Assembly (NCBI RefSeq): GCF_000379125.1
Contig: NZ_KB900626.1
Location: forward strand, 1,769,748 to 1,833,747
Reading direction: 5' to 3'
DNA length: 64,000 nt
DNA from: Methylosinus sp. LW4
Lineage (GTDB): Bacteria > Pseudomonadota > Alphaproteobacteria > Rhizobiales > Beijerinckiaceae
Part shown: positions 1 through 11,379 of the stretch, piece after piece
How the letters are laid out: every line of letters starts with the position of its first letter
Numbering within the stretch: the stretch's first letter is position 1
Position numbers and translations under genes: made by a program
Notes under the pieces: generated by a model
Told to the model about the DNA's origin: nothing
The model's database searches: none
Seen by the model: only the letters and a program-made list of their open reading frames with translations

Positions 1-718
1 GATCGCGAAACCATTTGTGATTCGACGGAACCACGAACCAGGGCGCCTGCTTCGTGCTGGTGCGCGTCAGCGCCTCCTCATAGGCCTCCACATATTGCGG
101 CCAATATTCGCGCTCCGTGTAGTCGCTCTCGCTGATCTTCCAATTGCGCGCCGGATCGTCGAGCCTCTGCTTGAAGCGCGCGAGCTGCTCCTCCGGGCTG
201 ATGTGGAGATAGAATTTCAAAATCTTCACATTGCCGTCGCGCGTCAGCAGATGCTCGAACTCGTTGATCTCGTCATAGCGCTTCGACCAGACGTCCCGCG
301 GCACGAGCTTATGCACACGCACGACGAGAACATCCTCGTAATGCGAGCGGTTGAAGATGACGACGTCGCCCTTGGACGGCGCATGGGCGTGGATGCGCCA
401 GAGAAAATCATGCTCATGCTCGATCGGCGTCGGCTGCTTGAAGCAGGCGACCGAGACGCCCTGCGGATTCATGCCGGAGAACAAGTGACGGATGGTGCCG
501 TCCTTGCCGGCGGCGTCGAGCCCCTGCAGCACGATGAGCAGCGCCTGCGAGCCGTCGGCGTAGAGCAGATATTGCAGCTTGGCCATGCGCTCGACATGGT
601 CCTTGATCTTGGGCAGCGCCTCCTCATGGGACTTGTGCTTGCCCGTGTCGGAGGGGTCGTAATCGGAGAGGCGGAGCTTTCCGCCCGGCTCGACCGCATA
701 TTTCTCACGCCAATCCAT
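1..718 (-). CDS. ppk2: PPK2-family polyphosphate kinase (C-terminus beyond window)
   Basis: Polyphosphate:nucleotide phosphotransferase, a soluble enzyme that makes ADP/ATP (or GDP/GTP) from polyphosphate, or the reverse. About 239 residues are visible from the ATG at 718 and the reading frame is still open at base 1, so the C-terminus is missing. The Walker A motif of the family, GLDAAGKDGT, is near residue 67. It is followed by the Walker B-like segment VVIFNRSHYEDVLVVRV and by the lid-region stretch with WKISESDYTER. The start lies only 13 bases after the stop of the upstream P-type ATPase, so the two are almost certainly co-transcribed. Whether it is a class I, II or III PPK2 cannot be decided without the rest of the protein. 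Confidence 0.93.
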   Translation of the reverse strand, partial: MDWREKYAVEPGGKLRLSDYDPSDTGKHKSHEEALPKIKDHVERMAKLQYLLYADGSQALLIVLQGLDAAGKDGTIRHLFSGMNPQGVSVACFKQPTPIEHEHDFLWRIHAHAPSKGDVVIFNRSHYEDVLVVRVHKLVPRDVWSKRYDEINEFEHLLTRDGNVKILKFYLHISPEEQLARFKQRLDDPARNWKISESDYTEREYWPQYVEAYEEALTRTSTKQAPWFVVPSNHKWFRD

Positions 719-731
719 CGGCTCTTCCCCT

Positions 732-3347
<2,616 letters not shown>

Positions 3348-3477
3348 GGCGTGTCTCTCGTTCGGATGGCCTCTCGATGGCGCGCTCGCGACGGCGAGCG
3401 CCCTGCTGACATAGAGCCGCGCGCGCCGGGAAATAGTCTCCCGTCATGGTGAATCGCGCCGGGGCGCCCCATTCGCC

Positions 3478-5457
3478 ATGACATTGACAAGCCGGCGCCC
3501 CTCGCCCAAGAGGACGATCGCCGGCGAGAGCCGCAGATCGAGAAATGGGTCGCATTTGACGAAGCAGGCAATCGCGCTCCTTCCGCAAAAGGACGTCGCC
3601 ATAGAAAATGGCCGCTTCTTCGCCCTCTCGAAGGAGCCCTGGCTGCGCGTGGAGGGCGATTTCGGCGCGCGTCGTTTCGTCGAGATCGTCTTTCGGACGA
3701 GCCTGCTGGACGATCCCGTGCGGCCGGTGCTGCGCTTCGTGACGAAAGATCGCGTCATCGATCGCATTCTCCCCGGCCCGGCGGCCGGCGCGGGCGTCTG
3801 GATCGGCGCCCTGCCCCGCGACGCATTTGAGATTCTCATCAGCCCCACCAACCGGCCCGGCGCTTTCGGCTTTGCGATCGAGAGCCTGCGGCCCGTCGGC
3901 CTGACCGAGGCGCTCGGCCGCATCTGGCGCCGCAAGCCGGCGAAGCTCTGGTCCTATTTTCTGCCCACGCTCTTCGGCTATCGCGCGGAGGCCGAGAACG
4001 CGATCGATTGGGCCAGCAATTCCGACCCACTCGATTCCTTCGAGAATTGGCTGGCGCGCCGCGCCCGTCCTTTCGAGCCCACGGGCCTCGATGCGCCGCG
4101 TAGCGCGCCGGACGGCGCGCCGCGCTTCGCCATTCTCCTCTCCGGCGCGGAGGCGACGCAAGAGCAATGGGCGCGCACGCTCGCCTCGATCGAACGGCAA
4201 TCCTATCCCTCGCCCGCGCGTCTCGCGCGCAGCGAGGCCGAGCTCCTTCCTCTGCTCGCGGAGGCGGATTTCGTCGCGCATCTGCATGCGGGCGATGAAT
4301 TGGCCGATCACGCCCTCGCCGCTCTCGCCGAGCGGATCGCGCGCGCGCCGCAGACGAAGCTGATCTACGCCGACGAGCTGCTGCGCACGGCAAATGGGCT
4401 GCGGCCGCGCTTCACGCCGGATTGGAGCCCGACGCTGGCGGCGGCGCGCCCCTATTTCGGCCGCTGCGCCTTCTATGCAGCCGCGACTCTCGCCGCAGAA
4501 TCGATCGAGGCCGCGATGCGCGCGGCGCCCTTCCGCCTCGCTCGTGAGGAGATCGCGCATCTGCGCCGCTGGCTGCTCACGCGCGACGAAGAAGCGGAAC
4601 CGCCGATCCACACTCCGACCGCATCCGCAGAGCCGGCGCCGAGCGTCTCCATCATCGTGCTGACGCGCGACCGCGCCGATCTCCTCGCCCCTTGCATCGA
4701 GAGCGTCTTGCGCCTCTCGACGCATCCGTCCTTCGAGCTCGTCATCGTCGACAATGGCAGCCTCGAGCCAAAGACCTTCGCCCTTTTCGACAAGGCGAAG
4801 AAAGACCCGCGCGTGCGCCTGCTGTCGCGGCCGGAGCCGTTCAATTTCGCGCGCCTCAACAATGACGCCGTTCGCTCGGCGCGCGGCGAGGTGATCCTCT
4901 TTCTCAACAATGACACGGTGGTCGTCAGCCCGGACTGGCTGGAGACGCTGGCGCGCCGGGCCATGGCGCCGCAGACGGGCGCCGTCGGCGCGCTGCTGCT
5001 CTACCCTGACGGCCGCATCCAGCATGCGGGCGTCACCATAGGGCTCGGCCAGGACGCCGGCCATTTCGGCGCGCTGGTCGCGCCGCAGACGCCGTCATGG
5101 CTCGACCGCGCGGGACTCGCGCATGAGAGCTCTGCCGTCACCGCCGCCTGCATGGCGGTGGAGCGCCGCAAGCTCGACGCGGTCGGCGGCTTCGATGAGA
5201 TCAATCTGCCGATCGAGTTCAACGACACCGATCTCTGCCTGCGCCTCGGCGAGCGCGGCTGGACCACGCTCTATGAGCCGGCCGCGCGGCTGCTGCATTA
5301 TGAGTCGGCGTCGCGCGGCTCGGCCCGGTTTCGCCCGATGAGCGTCTACGCCAAGGAGCGCGACTATTTCCGTGATCGCTGGCGCGACGTCATCCGCGAC
5401 GATCCCTATTATCATCCGGCTCTCTCGCTCTATTCGCGCCATCTGGCGCTCTGGTAG
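3478..5457 (+). CDS. Glycosyltransferase family 2 protein
   Basis: 659-residue protein with a C-terminal GT-A glycosyltransferase domain (about residues 375-620) that should transfer a sugar from a nucleotide donor, probably in exopolysaccharide or O-antigen assembly. The GT2 hallmarks are SVSIIVLTRDRADLL at the beginning of the fold, VIVDNGS, and the metal-binding FLNNDT in place of a classical DXD. The first 370 residues show no domain I recognise, although a stretch reading LIYADELL resembles a second, weak GT2-like half. The start is uncertain: the ATG at 3478 gives an Arg-rich leader, and a TTG at 3556 is an alternative. The next glycosyltransferase begins 12 bases after the stop, so the pair is probably an operon. 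Confidence 0.88.
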   Translation: MTLTSRRPSPKRTIAGESRRSRNGSHLTKQAIALLPQKDVAIENGRFFALSKEPWLRVEGDFGARRFVEIVFRTSLLDDPVRPVLRFVTKDRVIDRILPGPAAGAGVWIGALPRDAFEILISPTNRPGAFGFAIESLRPVGLTEALGRIWRRKPAKLWSYFLPTLFGYRAEAENAIDWASNSDPLDSFENWLARRARPFEPTGLDAPRSAPDGAPRFAILLSGAEATQEQWARTLASIERQSYPSPARLARSEAELLPLLAEADFVAHLHAGDELADHALAALAERIARAPQTKLIYADELLRTANGLRPRFTPDWSPTLAAARPYFGRCAFYAAATLAAESIEAAMRAAPFRLAREEIAHLRRWLLTRDEEAEPPIHTPTASAEPAPSVSIIVLTRDRADLLAPCIESVLRLSTHPSFELVIVDNGSLEPKTFALFDKAKKDPRVRLLSRPEPFNFARLNNDAVRSARGEVILFLNNDTVVVSPDWLETLARRAMAPQTGAVGALLLYPDGRIQHAGVTIGLGQDAGHFGALVAPQTPSWLDRAGLAHESSAVTAACMAVERRKLDAVGGFDEINLPIEFNDTDLCLRLGERGWTTLYEPAARLLHYESASRGSARFRPMSVYAKERDYFRDRWRDVIRDDPYYHPALSLYSRHLALW

Positions 5458-5469
5458 AGAGACGAGAGA

Positions 5470-6717
5470 ATGACGCGCCCGATCGTCTATGACGCCACGC
5501 ATCTCGTCTCCCTCGGAAGGGCGGCGGGCGCGGCCGGCATCGGGCGCACCGATCTCGCCTTCGCACGCCATTTCGCCGCGCATCCGCGGCTGTCCTGTGG
5601 CGCGCATTATGGCGTGCGCGGCCCGCATGTGCTCGCGCCCTCGCGCCTCGCCCGAATCGTCGCCGATGTCACGCCCGCCGCGACGGACGATTCGGCGGAT
5701 TGGACGCGGCTGCGCGGCTGGCTGCTCGGCGAGGAGACGGCGCCGTCCGCCTCCGCCACTGCGCCGCGCGACGCGCTCAGCCAATTTCTCTGGCGCGCGC
5801 CGCTGCGTCTCGCCAATGACGCGCCGCGCGCGCTGCCGCCGGGCGCGCTCTATTTGAACATCGCCCAGCACGCCTGCGAGTTCCCGCTGCTGTTTCGATG
5901 GCTGGAGCGACGGCCGGACATGCGCGCCGTCTTCTTCGTGCATGACCTTCTGCCGCTCGATCGGCCGGAGTTCTTCCGCCGCGGCTATGAGGCGCTGTTT
6001 CGCAGGCGCATCGACACGATCTTGCGCCACGCCAATGCGCTGCTGACGACGAGCGAGACGGTCGCCGAGCGCGTCGAGCGCGAGATCGCGGCCACAGGCG
6101 CGCGCATTCCAATTCATGTCGAGCCGGCGCCGTCGACACAGGGCGAGGCCGCGGATGCGCCCGACGAACCGCTCGCGCGCTGCGATTATTTCATGCTCGT
6201 CTCCACGCTGGAGCCGCGCAAGAATCATCTGATGCTGCTCAATCTCTGGCGCGCCCTGGCCGCTGGCCCGCAGCCTGTCCCCAAGCTCGTCCTCGTCGGC
6301 GGACGCGGCTGGGAGAATCAGCAGATCGTCGACATGCTGAATCGCTGCGAGGCGCTCCGCCCCCATGTTCGCTGGACGAGCGACCTGCCCGCGGCCACGC
6401 TGCGCCGGCTGCTCGCCAACGCCAATGCGCTGCTGATGCCGAGCTTCGCGGAAGGCTATGGCCTCCCGGTGGTCGAGGCGCTCTCGCTCGGAACGCCGGC
6501 CATCGTCTCCGACATTCCCGTTTTTCACGAGATCGCGCAGGAGCGCGCGCTGTTTCTGTCGCCCATAGACGGGCTCGGCTGGAAGCGCGCGATCGAGGAT
6601 TTCTCGACGGCGAATTCCCCCCGCCATCTCGCCGCCATCGACGCCGCGCGCCGCTTCGAGGCGCCGAATTGGACCCGCTATTTCGAGCGTGTCGAAAGCT
6701 TTCTCGACAGGCTCTAA
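5470..6717 (+). CDS. Glycosyltransferase family 4 (GT-B) protein
   Basis: 415-residue GT-B fold glycosyltransferase. The C-terminal half has the GT4 nucleotide-sugar binding signature: STLEPRKNH, LVLVGGRGWE, then MPSFAEGYGLPVVEALSLGTP, which holds the E-x7-E motif (EGYGLPVVE). The N-terminal half starts with IVYDATHLVSLGRAAGAAGIGRTD, the usual first strand and Gly-rich loop. It is translated 12 bases after the GT2 gene and so probably works in the same polysaccharide pathway. Donor and acceptor cannot be inferred. No membrane segment is evident, so it is a cytoplasmic or peripheral enzyme. Confidence 0.9.
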   Translation: MTRPIVYDATHLVSLGRAAGAAGIGRTDLAFARHFAAHPRLSCGAHYGVRGPHVLAPSRLARIVADVTPAATDDSADWTRLRGWLLGEETAPSASATAPRDALSQFLWRAPLRLANDAPRALPPGALYLNIAQHACEFPLLFRWLERRPDMRAVFFVHDLLPLDRPEFFRRGYEALFRRRIDTILRHANALLTTSETVAERVEREIAATGARIPIHVEPAPSTQGEAADAPDEPLARCDYFMLVSTLEPRKNHLMLLNLWRALAAGPQPVPKLVLVGGRGWENQQIVDMLNRCEALRPHVRWTSDLPAATLRRLLANANALLMPSFAEGYGLPVVEALSLGTPAIVSDIPVFHEIAQERALFLSPIDGLGWKRAIEDFSTANSPRHLAAIDAARRFEAPNWTRYFERVESFLDRL

Positions 6718-6800
6718 CCTTCGCGCCCCGGCCGGCGCCCGCGCCGCCGCGCCCTCTCCCCGGCTGTCGAACCAGCCCCATCGCGACCGCGATAGACATT

Positions 6801-6831
6801 GAAAACGCAAAGAACCCGGCGCAAGGCCGGG
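6801..6831 (-). terminator. Rho-independent terminator of the downstream-lying outer-membrane gene
   Basis: Reading the minus strand, a CCCGGC/GCCGGG hairpin (6815-6831) is followed by a T-rich tract (TTCTTTGCGTTTTC). It lies about 45 bases after the stop of the beta-barrel gene at 6875. Confidence 0.75.
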
Positions 6832-6874
6832 CTCCTCGTTTCTATTCGCTCGCCCTTATCGGGCGATCGCCAAA

Positions 6875-7726
6875 TCAGTATTTGGCGACGACCGGAGCAG
6901 CGGCCGGGCTGAACAGGTTGAAGTGGTAGTTCACGCCGGCGCGAACGACATGGCCGTTGAAGCGAGCCGAGGTGGCGGTGGTGGCGACCGGAGCGGCGAT
7001 GCCCGTGAAGCCGATCACGCCCGAGGTCGAGACAGTGCCGAGATCGTAATAGAGATATTCGACCTTGGCGCTCCACTTCGGCAGGAACAGCCACTCGACG
7101 CCGCCGCCGGCCGTCCAGCCCACGCGGGTGTCGGAGAAGGCGCTCGACGAGGTGCCGACGAGACCGCCGACAGCCTGGAAGACGCTGCTGCTCAGATTGG
7201 CCTGGCCGTAGGCGAGACCGCCCGTGCCGTAGATGAGCAGCGAGGGGGTGACGAGATAGCCGAGGCGGCCGCGGACGGTGCCGAGGTAGTCGATCGACTT
7301 CGTAGCGCTGATCGTCGAGGTCAGCGGGCCGAAAGCCGCGACCGAGGACGAGCCGTTGTTGCTGCCGGCGACGCCCTGGATGTCGGCCTCGATGCCGGCG
7401 ACGAAGGCGTTAGCGAACTGATAGTTGTAGCCGATCTGGCCGCCGCCGATGAAGCCGTCGACGCTCGTGCCGAGCACGCCCGAGCCGGCGATGCCGACGA
7501 TCGGATTGAAGGGGGCCAGCGAGCCGGAAGCCACCGTCACCGAGCTGCTCTCGTCCCAGGTGTAGCCCGCGTTCAAGCCGACGTAGAAACCAGTCCACAG
7601 GGCCGGCGGCGGCGGGGGCGGCAGCAGGGGAGCGGCCTTCTTGGAAGGCAGGTCGGCAGCCAACGCCGAGCCCGCGGACACGGCCAACGCCAGAGCGGTG
7701 GCGGCGAGCAAAGACTTTTTCATCAT
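6875..7726 (-). CDS. Outer-membrane beta-barrel protein (Omp25/31-like)
   Basis: 283-residue exported protein. A clear signal peptide (MMKKSLLAATALALAVSAG, cleavage after ALA) is followed by ADLPSKKAAPLLPPPPPPAL, a Pro-rich linker found at this place in Rhizobiales porin-like proteins. The repeated WTGFYVGLNAGY-type amphipathic strands that make an eight-strand barrel come next. The C-terminus NYHFNLF is the usual last strand, here with an extra SPAAAPVVAKY tail. It is monocistronic: a good promoter lies at 7846-7874 and a terminator at 6801-6831. The likely role is structural or as a small porin; a substrate cannot be named. The second methionine (7723) is an equally good start. Confidence 0.88.
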   Translation of the reverse strand: MMKKSLLAATALALAVSAGSALAADLPSKKAAPLLPPPPPPALWTGFYVGLNAGYTWDESSSVTVASGSLAPFNPIVGIAGSGVLGTSVDGFIGGGQIGYNYQFANAFVAGIEADIQGVAGSNNGSSSVAAFGPLTSTISATKSIDYLGTVRGRLGYLVTPSLLIYGTGGLAYGQANLSSSVFQAVGGLVGTSSSAFSDTRVGWTAGGGVEWLFLPKWSAKVEYLYYDLGTVSTSGVIGFTGIAAPVATTATSARFNGHVVRAGVNYHFNLFSPAAAPVVAKY

Positions 7727-7845
7727 ACGGCCCTCAGTTAGATTTCATGGGTCTTCGATCCGCCGCCGCCGGAGCCCCCAGGACCCCCAACGATCGATCG
7801 CCGACCGCGACAACCGGCCACCAGAGGTGCGCCGTCTGTGGTGAA

Positions 7846-7874
7846 TAGCTACGGATCATTACGATTGTCGTCAA
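7846..7874 (-). promoter_or_regulatory. Sigma-70-type promoter of the outer-membrane barrel gene
   Basis: On the minus strand TTGACG (7874-7869) and TAGCTA (7851-7846) are separated by exactly 17 bases. This points at the barrel gene starting at 7726 and leaves a leader of about 115 bases. Confidence 0.6.
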
Positions 7875-8075
7875 CAAAGGCGGGGCCGTTGGAGGGCTGA
7901 TCGGCGGATTTTGTCCAAGCCTGTGTCAATTGCGCAACAGTGCGGAAGGCCGTGCATAAATAATTCGCGCGCAACACTGCGCTTGCCAATAATTTGCCGC
8001 TTTGGCATATCTCAACTCGCGCTCGCCGGAGCGCCGAGATTCGGATGCTTCGGCGACAGCGCATCGAGCGCCTGC
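7875..8075. other. Non-coding interval between outer-membrane gene promoter and tRNA-Ser
   Basis: Together with 7727-7845 this makes about 350 bases without a protein gene. It holds an AT-richer patch around 7955-8010. The short open frames here have no ribosome-binding site or recognisable product. A second TTGACA-like hexamer (7924-7929, minus strand) has no partner at the right distance. Confidence 0.5.
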
Positions 8076-8169
8076 GGAGACGTGGCCGAGAGGCTGAAGG
8101 CGGCGGTTTGCTAAACCGTTATAGGGTTGTAAAGCCCTATCGAGGGTTCGAATCCCTCCGTCTCCGCCA
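8076..8169 (+). tRNA. tRNA-Ser (anticodon GCU)
   Basis: A complete class II tRNA. The 7-bp acceptor stem GGAGACG/CGTCTCC pairs 8076-8082 with 8159-8165. A U8 and a D arm GCC...GGC follow. The anticodon loop TTGCTAA is at 8108-8114 with anticodon GCT (8110-8112), then a long variable arm and the T arm GAGGGTTCGAATCCCTC. The discriminator is G8166 and CCA is encoded at 8167-8169. The long variable arm and the anticodon identify it as serine, reading AGC/AGU. Confidence 0.97.
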
Positions 8170-8300
8170 GCGCCTCGCGCCCCCTTCTCCTCCATCCCCA
8201 TTCCGCCGACGGTTGCGCTCCGGCGCGCGCTGGGGCTAGATGTGGGCGATTGCCGCCCTTCGGCGCGCCATTGCTTTTCGATTCACAGGTTGGACCGCCC

Positions 8301-9011
8301 ATGCGTAGACTTTCCGCGGCGCTCGCGGTTTCCGCCACGCTCGCGTCCCCCGCCATGGCGGAGCCGGCGATCGGCTCGGCCGCCACCATCGAGAAAGACG
8401 TGCGCGGCGAGATCGCCGAGCGCGCCGCCGCCAAGCTCACCGTGGGCGACGAGATTTTCGCGCAAGAGGTTCTGCTGACCGGAACCGAGAGCCGCGGAAA
8501 ATTCGTCTTCCAGGACCGCACCGATCTGCAGCTCGGCCCCTCCTCCCGCGTCAAGCTCGATAATTTCGTCTATTCCGGCGAGAATGGCGTGACCTTCAAC
8601 GCCGCCAAGGGCGTGTTCCGCTTCGTCAGCGCGCCGGCCGGCCACAAGGATTACGTCGTGCGCACGCCCAATGCGACGATCGGCGTCCGCGGCACCGCCT
8701 TCGGCGTCCGCGTCGTCTTCGGCCGCACCGATGTGGTTCTCTACGACGGCGCCGTCGAGGTGTGCTCGATTCTCGGCGGCGTCTGCCGGACGCTCGCCTC
8801 CGCCTGCACCTTCGTCACCGTCACCGGCGATTTCGTCACCCCGCCGCAGCCGCTCGGCCGCGAGGATTGGAGCTTCGACGACAGCTGCGGCGGCGCCGGC
8901 CAGCGCGCCGCGCGGACCTATCGCGCCGGGCCGGTCTTCTATCCGGGCGCGGGCGGCCTCGCCTCGGGCGGCGGCGGCGGAGTCGGGCATCCGCTCGTCA
9001 GCCCGAACTGA
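8301..9011 (+). CDS. Secreted FecR-domain protein
   Basis: 236-residue exported protein. I start it at the ATG at 8301, which gives a clean signal peptide (MRRLSAALAVSATLASPAMA), rather than at the in-frame ATG at 8250. The core (about residues 30-150) is a FecR domain: a beta-rich fold ending in the signature NATIGVRGTAFGVRV, followed by LYDGAVEV. Classical FecR proteins are inner-membrane anti-sigma regulators, but this one has a cleavable signal, no membrane anchor and no ECF sigma gene beside it. It therefore belongs to the stand-alone periplasmic or cell-surface FecR group whose role is unclear. Three cysteines cluster near residues 155-173. The Gly-rich C-terminus looks unstructured. 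Confidence 0.82.
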   Translation: MRRLSAALAVSATLASPAMAEPAIGSAATIEKDVRGEIAERAAAKLTVGDEIFAQEVLLTGTESRGKFVFQDRTDLQLGPSSRVKLDNFVYSGENGVTFNAAKGVFRFVSAPAGHKDYVVRTPNATIGVRGTAFGVRVVFGRTDVVLYDGAVEVCSILGGVCRTLASACTFVTVTGDFVTPPQPLGREDWSFDDSCGGAGQRAARTYRAGPVFYPGAGGLASGGGGGVGHPLVSPN

Positions 9012-9156
9012 CGATTTTCCGTCCGCGCCTTTTAAAGGATGCGGATGTTTTTTCGTGGGGTGGTGGCGGGCGGCGCATTGCCGATGCGCCCGGCGACGCC
9101 TATAAATCAGCGGCGTTCCGCCCTCGGGCGCACGGCCCTTTTCAAAAAGAGACGAT

Positions 9157-10275
9157 ATGCCCTGGAGCAGTCAAGGCGGCGGCCCTCGCAAGCCGAACGA
9201 CAATGGCCCTTGGGGCCAAGGCCCCTGGGGCGGCGGCAGTCCGCCCGGCGGTTCTCCGCCCGATCTCGAGGAGCTGCTGCGCCGCGGCCAGGACGGCCTG
9301 CGCCAGATGCTGCCCTCTGGCCTCGGCGGGCGCGGAATCGCCATTCTCGCTCTGCTGACGCTGCTCGCCTGGCTCGCCAGCGGCTTCTACACGGTCGGGC
9401 CGAATGAGGTCGGGCTCAATCTGATCTTCGGCAAATATCGCGGAAAAACGCAGGCTGGCCTCAACTATAATCTGCCCTCGCCGATCGGGACGGTGATCAA
9501 GCTCGCCGTCACCGACCGCAACGCCGTCGACATCGGCTTTCGCGAGCAGCCGGCCGCCTCCCGCCGCGGCCCGCTCGCGCCCGAGGCGCCGGAGGAGAGC
9601 CTCATGCTCACCGGCGACGAGAACATCGCCGACGTCAAATTCCGCGTCTTCTGGCAGATCGACCCGGCTCATCCCGAGGATTTCGCCTTCAATGTCGCCA
9701 ATCCGGCCGCGACGGTGAAGGCGATCGCCGAGAGCGCCATGCGCGAGATCGTCGGCCAGTCGCAGATTCAGAAGATTCTGACCGCCGACCGCAAGCTCAT
9801 CGAGCCGGCCAGCCAGCAGCTGATGCAAAAGGTGCTGGACGATTATCACAGCGGCGTTCTGGTGCTGCAGGTGCTGCTGCTCTCTGTCGATCCGCCCGCC
9901 TCGGTCATCGCCGCCTTCCGCGACGTGACCGCCGCGCAGCAGGATCTCCAGCGGCTCGGCAATGAGGCCGAGGCCTATGCGAATCGCGTCGTGCCGGAAG
10001 CGCGCGGCGCCTCCGCCCGCATATTGCAGGAGGCCGAGGCCTATCGCGAGCAGGTGGTCGCCGAGGCGCAAGGCCAGGCGGCCCGCTTCGACCAGATCTA
10101 CGACCAGTATAAGAAAGCGCCTTCTGTGACGCGCCAGCGCCTCTATCTCGAGACGATGGAGCGTGTGCTCGGCGGCGCCGAGAAGGTCATCATCGACGAG
10201 CCGCCGGGCGGCGGCTCGGTCGTTCCCTATCTTCCGCTGCCCGGCTTCTCCGCGGCGCAAGGAGGCCGCAAGTGA
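9157..10275 (+). CDS. hflK: HflK, SPFH-domain subunit of the FtsH-modulating HflKC complex
   Basis: 372-residue type II membrane protein. The Gly/Pro-rich cytoplasmic N-terminus is followed by one membrane helix (about residues 60-80, AILALLTLLAWLASGFYTV) and a periplasmic SPFH/band-7 domain with the strand TVGPNEVGLNLIFGKY. A coiled-coil segment comes next, with VVPEARGASARILQEAEAYREQVVAEAQGQ split by helix breaks. With HflC it forms the large periplasmic cage around FtsH and limits its attack on membrane proteins. Its stop overlaps the GTG start of hflC (GTGA), which indicates translational coupling. FtsH is encoded in the same window at 26617. Confidence 0.96.
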   Translation: MPWSSQGGGPRKPNDNGPWGQGPWGGGSPPGGSPPDLEELLRRGQDGLRQMLPSGLGGRGIAILALLTLLAWLASGFYTVGPNEVGLNLIFGKYRGKTQAGLNYNLPSPIGTVIKLAVTDRNAVDIGFREQPAASRRGPLAPEAPEESLMLTGDENIADVKFRVFWQIDPAHPEDFAFNVANPAATVKAIAESAMREIVGQSQIQKILTADRKLIEPASQQLMQKVLDDYHSGVLVLQVLLLSVDPPASVIAAFRDVTAAQQDLQRLGNEAEAYANRVVPEARGASARILQEAEAYREQVVAEAQGQAARFDQIYDQYKKAPSVTRQRLYLETMERVLGGAEKVIIDEPPGGGSVVPYLPLPGFSAAQGGRK

Positions 10276-11192
10276 AGAGTTCTCTCGCTCTCTTCGGCGT
10301 TCTTCTCGCCCTCGTGGCGCTGATCGCGGCGGGCGGCGCGCTGTTCACCGTCACCCAGACGGAGCAGGCGCTGGTGCTGCGATTCGGCGAGCCGGTCGCC
10401 GGCCGCGGCCTCATCACCGAGCCCGGCCTGCATTTCAAGATTCCCTTCATCGAGAATGTGATCTTCCTCGACAATCGCATTCTCGACGTCGAGAGCCCCA
10501 ACCTCGAGGTGCTCGCCTCTGACAATCAGCGGCTCGAGGTCGACAGCTTCATCCGCTACCGAATCGTCGATCCGCTACGCTTCTACCAATCGGTGGGCGG
10601 CATAGCCGGGGCGAACAATCAGCTCGCCTCGGTACTGAACTCGGCCGTGCGCCGTGTGCTCAGCGAGGCCAATCAGCAGCAAATCGTACGCGACGAGCGC
10701 GCCGGGCTGATGGTGAAAATCCGTCAGCAGGCCAATCTCGAGGCGCGCAAGTTCGGCGTCGAGGTGGTCGACGCGCGCATCCGCCGGGTCGATCTCCCGC
10801 AGCAGATTTCCGAGAAAGTCTACGGCCGCATGCAGACCGAGCGCGCCCGCGAGGCCGCGGAATATCGCGCGCAAGGCGCCGAGCAGGCGCAGAAGATCAC
10901 CGCCAAGGCCGATCGCGACGTGATCGTGCTGAAGGCCGAGGCGCAACGCCGGGCCGATCAGCTGAAGGGCGAAGGCGACGCCGAGCGCAGCCGGATTTTC
11001 GCCGAGGCATTCGGCAAGGACGCGGATTTCTTCGCCTTTTATCGCTCGATGCAGGCCTATGAGACCGCCTTCAAAACGGGCGACACGCGCTTTCTCGTCG
11101 GCCCGCGCTCGGATTTCTTCCGTTTTTTCGGGACGCCCTCGGCCGGCAAGGCCGCCGAGGAGCCGACCTCCCTTCCGCCGCAAAAGAAATAG
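10272..11192 (+). CDS. hflC: HflC, partner of HflK in the FtsH-modulating complex
   Basis: 306-residue SPFH protein starting with GTG inside the hflK stop (GTGA overlap). An N-terminal membrane helix (about residues 5-25) is followed by the band-7 domain opening with FTVTQTEQALVLRFGEP, then a long charged helix (VDARIRRVDLPQQISEKVYG) and the conserved FFAFYRSMQAYE near the end. Partner of HflK in the FtsH-modulating cage. The order hflK-hflC-degP is the standard alphaproteobacterial one and ties the complex to periplasmic proteolysis. Confidence 0.96.
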   Translation: MKSSLALFGVLLALVALIAAGGALFTVTQTEQALVLRFGEPVAGRGLITEPGLHFKIPFIENVIFLDNRILDVESPNLEVLASDNQRLEVDSFIRYRIVDPLRFYQSVGGIAGANNQLASVLNSAVRRVLSEANQQQIVRDERAGLMVKIRQQANLEARKFGVEVVDARIRRVDLPQQISEKVYGRMQTERAREAAEYRAQGAEQAQKITAKADRDVIVLKAEAQRRADQLKGEGDAERSRIFAEAFGKDADFFAFYRSMQAYETAFKTGDTRFLVGPRSDFFRFFGTPSAGKAAEEPTSLPPQKK

Positions 11193-11379
11193 AGTCGCGA
11201 AGGCGATCAAAATAAGGTACAGAAGGTAGGATTATAGCGAACGCCCAACTCTCGCCGTTTTGCTGGCAGAGTGCGAGCGTAGTCATCCGACAGTCTACGC
11301 AGCCCGTCGAATCGCGCGGAACGCAAATCGCGCTTTCGCCGCCGCGCGAGGCGCCGTCCGGTCTCAGGAGAGCAATAGT

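Noticed and set aside
8076..8169. tRNA-Ser as an integration (att) site for a mobile element
   Set aside because: No integrase, no repeated tRNA 3' end and no shift in gene content on either side in the window.
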